Assembly: GCA_044375275.1 (NCBI GenBank)
Contig: JBILMZ010000197.1
Coordinates: 1-6,498 of the forward strand
DNA: 6,498 nucleotides
Reading direction: 5' to 3'
DNA from: SZUA-430 sp044375275
Lineage (GTDB): Bacteria > Pseudomonadota > Alphaproteobacteria > Micropepsales > Micropepsaceae
Shown: in pieces, positions 1 through 5,279 of the stretch
Layout of the letters: each line of letters starts with the position of its first letter
Position numbering within the stretch: position 1 is the stretch's first letter
Notes under the pieces: model-generated
What the model saw: only the letters and a program-made list of their open reading frames with translations
Databases searched by the model: none
Told to the model about the DNA's origin: nothing
Position numbers and translations under genes: made by a program

Positions 1-1043
1 GAAAGGCCTGACCAGGTCGACAGCCACGCATGCGGCGTCGCATAGCGCCCGAAGCCGAAGAATTTCCAGTTCATGAGGTCAGGCCGCGGCGAGAAGATCG
101 AGCCATAGTCGCGCGCCGACGGATCAAGGTGCCGGTCGACATAATGCAGGTTCGCCATCGTCCGGTAGATCGTGATGACCGGTTCAAAAGCTTCCCTGCG
201 CAGGATCTCGCGCTGGCGTTCGGGCGCAAGCTTTGCGAAGTCCGGGTCATTGTGCAGCTGCTCCGCACGTTCGTTCTCGGCGATCATCGCCCGCGCAATG
301 CCGTCGATGCGCCGGATCCGGTCAAGCTGCGCCGCGCGGAACTTCTTGATGAAGCTGTCATCATATTCGCACCACACCGCATCCGAACCGTCGAAGGCGC
401 GCGGCGTCCGAAACCCGTTGCGCGCGTCATACATGTCCAGCGACGGATCGGTGAGATGCGGATGGTTCTCGTCAACGACAGAAGGATCAATGATCTCGTT
501 CATGATCATCCCCTCGCCCTTGTGGGACGAGATGTAGACCATGCCGTCTGCAGGGATCATCTCCACCTCATTGAGATGCGTCCGACGCCCGCCCGGCGTG
601 CGCGCGATCCTCTTGCCCTTGCCCGCTTTCGCCTGCGCCTGGAAGAAGCCGTTCAATGCACCGCCGCCCGAGTTGCCGACCAGCACCACGTTCCGCACGC
701 CCAGCTTGTTCTTGAGGTAGCTCACGCAGGAAGCAACATCCAGGATGATCTCCTCGTGAATTGTGGTGACATCATTGTTCGGGTTGCGCGTGTTGGCAGC
801 AAGGCACGCAATACCCGCATCGACAAGGCGCGGGATCACATAGTGATGGGTGAAGTCCGCGCGCGGATGCATGACGACAACCGCCGTTGCAGGCTTCGGG
901 TTTGCGCGCGGCAGCCAGAGCAATCCCCGGTGCTCGCGATGGTCAGGCGCCTTGAGGATCAGGTTGCGCACTTCGGCCGCCTCGGGCTGCCGGCGCATGT
1001 TCATGGGCGCGCCTCCCCAGTAGGTCTTCGAGATCAACTGCAT
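1..1043 (-). CDS. alpha/beta hydrolase, C-terminus beyond window
   Basis: I translated this frame by hand. It stays open for 347 codons from an ATG at 1043 to the left edge, so the C-terminus is missing. The clearest signature is VLVGNSGGGAL, a nucleophile elbow of the G-x-S-G-G type with the likely catalytic serine at residue 125. An earlier strand-turn, VVVMHPRADFTHHYV, starts near residue 55; its His-Pro (H59) lies where the family's oxyanion-side HG or HP motif is usually found. After the elbow comes a long, charged insertion (about residues 135-300) that looks like a lid or cap domain. The catalytic Asp and His would be expected late in the protein and are not confidently seen. A GGAGG sequence at 1054-1058, 10 bases upstream, supports the start. 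There is no signal peptide, so it is probably cytoplasmic. Substrate is unknown; an esterase or acyl hydrolase role is an inference from fold. The nearest gene upstream is 718 bases away, so it probably has its own promoter. Confidence 0.85.
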   Translation of the reverse strand, partial: MQLISKTYWGGAPMNMRRQPEAAEVRNLILKAPDHREHRGLLWLPRANPKPATAVVVMHPRADFTHHYVIPRLVDAGIACLAANTRNPNNDVTTIHEEIILDVASCVSYLKNKLGVRNVVLVGNSGGGALNGFFQAQAKAGKGKRIARTPGGRRTHLNEVEMIPADGMVYISSHKGEGMIMNEIIDPSVVDENHPHLTDPSLDMYDARNGFRTPRAFDGSDAVWCEYDDSFIKKFRAAQLDRIRRIDGIARAMIAENERAEQLHNDPDFAKLAPERQREILRREAFEPVITIYRTMANLHYVDRHLDPSARDYGSIFSPRPDLMNWKFFGFGRYATPHAWLSTWSGL

Positions 1044-1089
1044 CGCGACGCTTCCTCCAAGAACGGATTTTTCAAGGAAAGTTGCACCA

Positions 1090-1104
1090 TTAACCCCGCA
1101 TTTA
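1090..1104. promoter_or_regulatory. CtrA-box-like site TTAA-N7-TTTA
   Basis: The sequence reads TTAA, seven bases, TTTA, one base away from the TTAA-N7-TTAA consensus bound by the alphaproteobacterial cell-cycle regulator CtrA. A GGTTA at 1114-1118 forms an additional inverted half-site. The site lies 47 bases upstream of the alpha/beta hydrolase start on the minus strand and just before the first putative plus-strand small RNA, so it could serve either. Binding is an inference from sequence only; such short AT-rich sites also arise by chance. Confidence 0.3.
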
Positions 1105-1109
1105 CCAGA

Positions 1110-1244
1110 AGATGGTTAGCTGTCCTCACAGAACTTCAAGGCGACCCTAACGAAAGGAAACCATCACCCGGCAACGCGATCCCGCCACGGACGGTAGTCC
1201 CTGGACAAAGTGAACAACCAAGCCCGGCCCACAGCCGGGCTTTT
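1110..1244 (+). ncRNA. putative small RNA, tandem copy 1
   Basis: Candidate small RNA gene ending at a strong intrinsic terminator (1221-1244). No plus-strand protein gene precedes that terminator, so it needs another transcript to explain it. Landmarks in order are AGATGGTT (1110-1117), CACAGA (1127-1132), AACGAAAGGAAA (1149-1160) and TGAACAACCAAGCCCGGCC (1211-1229) leading into the terminator. The same boxes recur in the same order in the candidate at 1327-1455. A small hairpin CTGT-CCTC-ACAG (1120-1131) shows a CCTC loop that could pair with Shine-Dalgarno sequences, and GGAC-GGTA-GTCC (1189-1200) makes another short stem. No start codon sits at a sensible distance after the AAAGGA sequence, so a peptide gene is less likely. 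The 5' end is a guess, and I see no convincing -35/-10 pair. Confidence 0.35.
1221..1244 (+). terminator. intrinsic terminator, plus strand
   Basis: Perfect 8-bp stem AGCCCGGC (1221-1228) with GCCGGGCT (1234-1241), loop CCACA, followed by a T run through 1244 and a T-rich stretch. On the minus strand the sequence after the stem is TGGTTGTT, a poorer U tract, so the plus-strand reading is preferred, though weak bidirectional action is possible. Confidence 0.75.
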
Positions 1245-1279
1245 GTCGTTTCAGGACAAGAAACCGCTGCAAAAAAAAA

Positions 1280-1308
1280 TTGAATGCCCGACTTCCTGTT
1301 AGGATTTT
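1280..1308 (+). promoter_or_regulatory. weak candidate promoter for small RNA copy 2
   Basis: TTGAAT (1280-1285) and GATTTT (1303-1308) are separated by 17 bases and lie directly after a run of nine A (1271-1279). The spacing suits a housekeeping sigma factor, but the -10 element matches the usual consensus poorly. It is listed because a plus-strand transcript reaching the terminator at 1432-1460 would need a start near here. Confidence 0.2.
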
Positions 1309-1326
1309 CGTTACTCTCCAATGTTT

Positions 1327-1455
1327 AGATGGTTTCAACACAGATCAACGAGAGATGAACGAAGGAGAAAGCGTACCGCTCAAGAAGCCGCCGCCAAGTG
1401 GCGCATCAGCAGACACCAGACTGAAACTAATGCCCGGCCATCGCGCCGGGCTTTT
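1327..1455 (+). ncRNA. putative small RNA, tandem copy 2
   Basis: Second candidate small RNA, in the same orientation as the one at 1110-1244. It carries AGATGGTT (1327-1334), CACAGA (1339-1344), AACGAAGGAGAAA (1358-1370) and TGAAACTAATGCCCGGCC (1422-1439), then an intrinsic terminator. From the first box to the terminator stem is 105 bases here and 111 in the first copy. A short stem CGCC-AAGT-GGCG lies at 1392-1403. A reading frame starting at the ATG at 1355 (MNEGESVPLKK) runs straight through the terminator without a stop, which argues against a small protein. Function and true ends are unknown. Confidence 0.35.
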
Positions 1456-1460
1456 AGTTT
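1424..1460 (+). terminator. intrinsic terminator with extended stem
   Basis: A GC core, GCCCGGC (1432-1438) with GCCGGGC (1445-1451) around the loop CATCGC, is followed by TTTTAGTTTTG. AAACTAA (1424-1430) and TTAGTTT (1454-1460) extend the stem outward across a small internal loop. On the minus strand the core is followed by ATTAGTTT, so it might also stop transcripts coming from the amidohydrolase gene. Confidence 0.7.
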
Positions 1461-1761
1461 TGTGCCCACCCCTTGTTCATCTGGATCGCACGCCAGAGCC
1501 TCTGGCATCTACCGCCTGGCCGCGATCACCAGCGAAACCATGTCCTTGCGCATCTCGCAGAAGGAACACGAACTGCAGGCTCCTCATGATGCGATGTGCA
1601 GCCTGGAAGCCGAACGAACACTCGCCGCCTGACGCGGCCGTATCATGACCGACGTGCATGACGTCATCGGCCCATGGCTGTCGGGCCTGATGCTGCAGGC
1701 CCGCTCCGTCTTGCCAGTTCACCAGCGGAAATGACAATCCGCCTCGTTCTCGCCTGAGCGA
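1461..1761. other. intergenic stretch, no supported gene
   Basis: About 300 bases between the second plus-strand terminator and the amidohydrolase stop. Short open frames exist on both strands, but none has a good ribosome binding site plus recognisable protein content. It holds an 8-bp hairpin CGGGCCTG/CAGGCCCG (1682-1703, loop ATGCTG) without a U tract, a perfect palindrome ATGACGTCAT (1658-1667), and GCCTGA/TCAGGC (1752-1767), which overlaps the amidohydrolase stop codon. The hairpins may form the 3' end of the amidohydrolase mRNA. Confidence 0.5.
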
Positions 1762-2949
1762 TCAGGCCGCCGCGCGCACCCTGAGCTCTGGCGCAAGCCC
1801 GTTGCCCATCAGGTCGATGAAGTTGTCCGCATAGAACCTGCCCACCTGCATCGCTTTCAGGCCCTGGAGGCTGTCGTCAAAACGCTTGAGCGGATTGCGC
1901 CCGCCTTCCACATGCGGAAAGTCCGACGAGAACAGGCACATGTCATCGCTCGTGTTGCGGATGATCCAGCCCGTGTCCTCATGCGGATAGGGCGTCACGC
2001 GCACCTGCCGCTTCACGAAGTCGCTCGGCTTCATGGAAAGCTTCTGCAGACGCTCCTCGCCCTTCATGAATGCGGCAGCACCCGCATCCATGAACCGCAT
2101 CCAGCTTGGCACCCACGACGCACCCAGCTCGATCGCCCCGATCTTCAGCCGCGGGAACCGGTCAAGCACACCATCAAGGATCATGGCTGAAAGCGACAGC
2201 ATCACCGAGTGCGGAATGGCCATGTAGCTCACCGACGTGAAATTCTCCTCCCCGCCGTGAAAGTCCTTCACTTTCGGCATGCCATTGTTGAAGAAGTCCG
2301 GATTGATCTTCTCCTCGCCGCCCACGTGGAACAGGATCGGTAGCCCCGCCTCCTGCGCCAGAGCCCAGAGCGGATCAAACCCCACATGGCTGGGCGAGTG
2401 TCCCTTCGGACAGCGGGACGGGATCATCAGCCCCTTGCACCCAAGCCGGATCGCCTCCTCTGCCACCTTCCTTGTCTTGTCGAAATCGGCAAGCGGCACA
2501 TAACCCGTCGGCAGGAAGCGCCGGTCCACGGAACAGAAGTCCACCATCATCCGGTTCTGCGCCGTCGCCAGCGCATAGGCGAGATCCGTGTCACCGGATT
2601 CCTCCAGCCCGAAATTGCTGAGGCACCAGGTCGTGAACACCAACTGGCTGCGGAAGCCGAGCAGGTCGAGCGCCTTCGGCCGGTCCGCCTTCAGGAAGGC
2701 CCCAAGTGCTTCATAGTCGCGGCGCAGCAATATGTTCTCAGCCGCCGCTGCCTTGAAAGTCGGGTCGCTCTGCTTTGCGCGCGCACCAACGACCCAATCG
2801 CTGTCCCGTGGCCAGGATTTCAGTTTTGGCAGGTCGTCATAGGCAGAGCGGTACTTCGGGTCGATGAAGGGATCCAGGCAGTCCGCCAACTCCATTAGAT
2901 GCGAGTCCGCATCATGAATGATCCTGTTCTGCGCATAGGACATCGGCAT
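1762..2949 (-). CDS. amidohydrolase family 2 (TIM-barrel metal-dependent hydrolase)
   Basis: A 395-residue protein of the amidohydrolase_2 type, the superfamily that includes ACMSD and gamma-resorcylate decarboxylase. The N-terminal strand reads IIHDADSHLME (residues 10-20), the D-x-D-x-H form of the usual H-x-H metal motif, with D15 and H17 as probable ligands. Other family landmarks are ILFHVGGEE with H208, the second metal-site histidine; AIPHS with H247; LKIGAIELGASWVPSW (269-283); and SSDFPHVEGG with D343, the usual late catalytic Asp. It could be a hydrolase or a nonoxidative decarboxylase of a cyclic acid; substrate is not predictable. The start is ambiguous: GAGGG at 2951-2955 is one base before the ATG at 2949 but seven bases before the ATG at 2943, so the shorter 393-residue form beginning MSYAQ is more likely. 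There is no signal peptide. It lies 344 bases downstream of the dehydrogenase operon and is probably a separate transcript. Confidence 0.9.
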   Translation of the reverse strand: MPMSYAQNRIIHDADSHLMELADCLDPFIDPKYRSAYDDLPKLKSWPRDSDWVVGARAKQSDPTFKAAAAENILLRRDYEALGAFLKADRPKALDLLGFRSQLVFTTWCLSNFGLEESGDTDLAYALATAQNRMMVDFCSVDRRFLPTGYVPLADFDKTRKVAEEAIRLGCKGLMIPSRCPKGHSPSHVGFDPLWALAQEAGLPILFHVGGEEKINPDFFNNGMPKVKDFHGGEENFTSVSYMAIPHSVMLSLSAMILDGVLDRFPRLKIGAIELGASWVPSWMRFMDAGAAAFMKGEERLQKLSMKPSDFVKRQVRVTPYPHEDTGWIIRNTSDDMCLFSSDFPHVEGGRNPLKRFDDSLQGLKAMQVGRFYADNFIDLMGNGLAPELRVRAAA

Positions 2950-2950
2950 T

Positions 2951-2955
2951 CCCTC
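2951..2955 (-). promoter_or_regulatory. ribosome binding site favouring the 2943 start
   Basis: GAGGG read on the minus strand. The spacing to the first ATG (2949) is one base, too short for normal initiation. The spacing to the second ATG (2943) is seven bases, which is ideal. This favours beginning the amidohydrolase at MSYAQ. Confidence 0.65.
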
Positions 2956-3013
2956 AGGTTACTTAAGCCATCATTGTCCAACCCGCCTTGCGAGGCAACT
3001 GCCCCCTGGGACC

Positions 3014-3030
3014 GCGGACGTCCCGTCCGC
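3014..3030. repeat. short inverted repeat GCGGACG/CGTCCGC
   Basis: Seven-base arms GCGGACG (3014-3020) and CGTCCGC (3024-3030) separated by TCC, between the amidohydrolase start and the REP-like elements. It has no U tract. It could be a protein-binding site or a leftover of another intergenic repeat; no function can be assigned. The rest of 2956-3102 shows no gene. Confidence 0.4.
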
Positions 3031-3102
3031 ACTCCCTGATCTGGCTTGAAGCAAACCAATCAAAACCGGAGCGAAACTCATCCAAGCCCCGCGGCAGCGT
3101 CT

Positions 3103-3153
3103 CCTCATCCGCCCCCGCAGTCGCGGGGGCACCTTCTCCGCGAGCGGAGAAGG
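3103..3153 (+). repeat. REP-like double-hairpin element, copy 1
   Basis: Begins with CCTCATCC (3103-3110), followed by a perfect 8-bp hairpin GCCCCCGC-AGTC-GCGGGGGC (3111-3130). A short ACC junction leads into a second hairpin, CCTTCTCC/GGAGAAGG (3132-3153). This architecture is typical of dispersed intergenic repeats in alphaproteobacteria. Copy 2 at 3159-3228 has the same parts in the opposite orientation. Likely roles, such as mRNA 3'-end protection or terminator-like behaviour after the dehydrogenase operon, are inferred from the class. Confidence 0.7.
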
Positions 3154-3158
3154 GCTTC

Positions 3159-3228
3159 CTCATTACCCTGCCCCTCTCCAGCTTGCTGGAGAGGGTGGCA
3201 CGCCGCGCAAGCGGCGTGACGGGTGAGG
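3159..3228 (-). repeat. REP-like double-hairpin element, copy 2 (inverted)
   Basis: Read on the minus strand it starts CCTCACCC (3228-3221), then a hairpin CACGCCGC-TTGC-GCGGCGTG (3218-3199), then ACCCTCTCC leading into an 11-bp hairpin (arms 3172-3182 and 3185-3195, loop of two). This is the same order of parts as copy 1, with different stem bases that still pair, so compensatory change has preserved structure. CCTCATTACCC at 3159-3169 can pair with GGGTGAGG at 3221-3228 to close the whole element with an outer stem containing a 3-base bulge. Confidence 0.7.
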
Positions 3229-3293
3229 AGAAGGTTCGCGCCATGGCCCCCCATCCAAACCCTGCCGCCGCAAGGCCACCTTGCCCCTCATTT

Positions 3294-4487
3294 TCACTGC
3301 CCCGCCTTCCCCTGCACCCAGTCCCGCTTGATCTTCTTCGCAAGCGACCACTTGTGCACCTCCGTCGGGCCGTCATAGATGCGGAAGGCGCGCACCTCGC
3401 GGAAGATCTGCTCCACGATCGTGTCCCCGGACACGCCCGTCCCGCCCATGACCTGAACACAGCGGTCGGCGATACGCATGAGTGCTTCCGACACCGCCAC
3501 CTTGGCCATGGAGCTCTCGACCGTCCCGAGCGCCCCCGTATCCAGCACGTCGGCACACCAGTCGATCATCAGCTCGGCCTGCTTCAGGTCGATCAGGTTA
3601 TCGGCCAGCATGAACCCCACGCCCTCGTGGTCGATCAGCGGCTTGCCGAACGCCATGCGCCGGTTGGCATAGTCGGTCGCGATCTCATTGGCGCGGACAC
3701 AGCACCCCAGCCAGCGCATGCAGTGCGACAGGCGCGCAGGGCTCAGCCGTATCTGCGCATAGCGGAAACCCTCCCCTGCATTGCCCAGCATCTGGTCCGC
3801 CGGCAGGCGCAGCTCGTCAATCATGACCACCGCATGTCCACCTGGCATCGAACTGTCGATCGTGTTGAGCACGCGCTCGATGCGGATCGCCGGATGCGGA
3901 AGGTCGACGAGGAACATGCAGGCGCCTTCGTCACTCTTCGCCATCACGATGCCCACCTTCGCACCCTCGGCACCCGTGATGAACGCCTTGCGACCCGAGA
4001 TAACCCAGTGATTGCCATCCTTCCGGCATTGCGTCTTCATCATCGATGGATCGGAGCCGGCGCCATTCTCCTCTGCAGGCTCGGTCATGAAGAACGCCGA
4101 GCGCGCGTCCCCGGAAACCAGCTTGCCCAGGAAACGGTCCTTGATCTCCGGGCTGCCGATCTTCCCCAGCAGGTACATGTTGCCCTCATCCGGCGCCATC
4201 GTATTGCAGGCCACGGGCCCCAGCGGCGACAGCCCCGACTTGCGCAGCACCAGCGCCGTCTCTCGCTGCGACAGGTGCGAGCCATCCTTGAGGATATGCG
4301 GCGTCATCACGCCAGCCGCCCGGGCCTTCGCCCGCAGCTCGGCCACCAGTTCCTCCGACGGCCCATGTGATCCCGCACGTGGATCCTTTTCATAAGGCGC
4401 CACTACTGTACGAACAAACGCTTCGACGCGGTCGGCAATTTCCACTGCGCGCGCGGATGGACTTCCTGATGGTTGGACGTGGCTCAT
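3294..4487 (-). CDS. acyl-CoA dehydrogenase, ACAD10/11-like
   Basis: A 397-residue FAD-dependent acyl-CoA dehydrogenase, full length for the family. The helical N-terminal domain spans about residues 12-130. The middle beta domain starts at FFMTEP (132-137) and continues with GAGSDPS (142-148) and WVISGRKAFITGA (161-173), the flavin- and substrate-facing segments. The C-terminal helical domain has RRMAFGKPL (276-284), then QVMGGTGVSGD (345-355) and IYDGPTEVH (370-378), with IFREVRAFRI between the last two. The DGP-x-EVH ending resembles the ACAD10/11 group, in which an Asp near this site replaces the classical catalytic Glu; D372 is the candidate base. The start at 4487 (MSHVQ) is chosen because AGGA at 4495-4498 is seven bases upstream. 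The frame extends to a GTG at 4541 but has no ribosome binding site there. It is third in an operon, 55 bases after the phosphatase stop. Expected reaction is alpha,beta-dehydrogenation of an acyl-CoA, passing electrons to ETF; the exact substrate is unknown. Confidence 0.92.
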   Translation of the reverse strand: MSHVQPSGSPSARAVEIADRVEAFVRTVVAPYEKDPRAGSHGPSEELVAELRAKARAAGVMTPHILKDGSHLSQRETALVLRKSGLSPLGPVACNTMAPDEGNMYLLGKIGSPEIKDRFLGKLVSGDARSAFFMTEPAEENGAGSDPSMMKTQCRKDGNHWVISGRKAFITGAEGAKVGIVMAKSDEGACMFLVDLPHPAIRIERVLNTIDSSMPGGHAVVMIDELRLPADQMLGNAGEGFRYAQIRLSPARLSHCMRWLGCCVRANEIATDYANRRMAFGKPLIDHEGVGFMLADNLIDLKQAELMIDWCADVLDTGALGTVESSMAKVAVSEALMRIADRCVQVMGGTGVSGDTIVEQIFREVRAFRIYDGPTEVHKWSLAKKIKRDWVQGKAGQ

Positions 4488-4542
4488 TCTGCTTTCCTGA
4501 ATATTGTGATCCGCCTGGAGCTGCAGGAACAACGCGCGCACG

Positions 4543-5277
4543 CTACACCCGCGTAAAGATCGTCTCCAGCGCCGTGAGGTTCATGCCGTACTTGGTGTAA
4601 TTGTAGGGCGTCATGTTGACAGCTTTGATGAAGCGCCGCTGGATCTCGGTGCCGACGGCACCGCCTTCCTTCGGCACCATGTCGAAGTCGAGCACGTTGA
4701 CACAGGCGAGGTCCTGCTCGAACGCCTGCACGGCGTTCAGCCCCGCGCCCGTCATCCAGCTGAGCAGCAGCCGGTTCGTTCCCTCATGCGCAACGACAAG
4801 CGCCGTGTGCCACCCCGGCGTGGCGAGCAGCCCCGTGAGAGCCTTGACCGCCCGCGCCTGCACCTCGGAAAAGGCATCGCCGCCCAGCATGCGCGCACCG
4901 GGCGCAGCAGCCTGGTCGAACTCGAACGCCATGCGCGCGGCGAACTCCTCGCGTGAGGTGACAGGCGGAATGATCCGCCCGCCCTTGATTTCGACGAAGC
5001 CGCGATCTTCGCCAAGCGTGAGATGCGCGGCCTCGATGTTGACGCCAAGCACGATTTCCGCCGTCTCCCGCGTGCGCGGCAGCCCGGATGACAGCGCCAC
5101 GTCGAAGCGCACATGCGCGAGCGCCATGCCGCTCGCCAGCGCCTGCTCCTTGCCCAGCGGCGTGAGCGGCACATGGTCCGTGCCGATCTCGCGCACCTTC
5201 GGGTCGAAGTAGTCAACATGACCGTGGCGCATCAGGTAGACGCGCCGACGACCCGTCGTGCCGGGAAGGGCCGCCAC
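4543..5277 (-). CDS. histidine phosphatase family protein
   Basis: A 244-residue member of the histidine phosphatase (phosphoglycerate mutase-like) superfamily. RRVYLMRHGH near the N-terminus holds the R-H-G signature, with H18 as the phosphorylated catalytic histidine and R17 binding phosphate. SSGLPRTRETAE (63-74) carries the second phosphate-binding arginine (R68). E97 in FVEIKGG is the likely acid residue, and ALVVAHEGTNR (159-169) carries the second conserved histidine, H164. All key residues are present, so it should be active as a phosphatase or mutase; length and context favour a phosphatase. The start is GTG at 5277, overlapping the upstream TAG by one base (TAGTG). The next in-frame Met is residue 16, which would delete the first strand, so GTG is preferred. 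Only a weak GGGTG precedes it, so translation is probably coupled to the racemase gene. It lies between a CoA-ester racemase and an acyl-CoA dehydrogenase; its substrate is unknown. Confidence 0.88.
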   Translation of the reverse strand: MAALPGTTGRRRVYLMRHGHVDYFDPKVREIGTDHVPLTPLGKEQALASGMALAHVRFDVALSSGLPRTRETAEIVLGVNIEAAHLTLGEDRGFVEIKGGRIIPPVTSREEFAARMAFEFDQAAAPGARMLGGDAFSEVQARAVKALTGLLATPGWHTALVVAHEGTNRLLLSWMTGAGLNAVQAFEQDLACVNVLDFDMVPKEGGAVGTEIQRRFIKAVNMTPYNYTKYGMNLTALETIFTRV

Positions 5278-5279
5278 TA
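5275..5279 (-). promoter_or_regulatory. TAGTG stop/start overlap (translational coupling)
   Basis: The TAG stop of the racemase (5279-5277) shares its last G with the GTG start of the histidine phosphatase (5277-5275). No strong Shine-Dalgarno sequence precedes the GTG, which suggests that ribosomes ending the racemase reinitiate to make the phosphatase. Confidence 0.7.

Noticed and set aside
30..1283. 417-codon open frame on the plus strand
   Set aside because: It lies antisense to the alpha/beta hydrolase, which has a catalytic motif and ribosome binding site. Its translation is Arg-rich, low-complexity and without motifs, as expected for the complement of a GC-rich gene, and it reads on through the terminator at 1221-1244.
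1649..1733. Small plus-strand frame beginning MTDVHDVIG
   Set aside because: There are no clear ribosome binding site and no family resemblance, and the frame contains the hairpin at 1682-1703.
1477..1737. 86-codon minus-strand frame in the long gap
   Set aside because: No recognisable family, poor start context, and composition unlike the neighbouring proteins.
3103..3228. CRISPR array
   Set aside because: The repeats are inverted hairpins of differing sequence, without regular direct repeats or spacers.
3270..3284. GCAAGG/CCTTGC hairpin ten bases beyond the dehydrogenase stop as an intrinsic terminator
   Set aside because: The stem is only 6 bp and is not followed by a T run on the minus strand.
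2988..4370. 460-codon open frame on the plus strand
   Set aside because: It is antisense to the acyl-CoA dehydrogenase and runs through the REP-like hairpins. The translation is rich in His, Arg and Pro with no recognisable domain.
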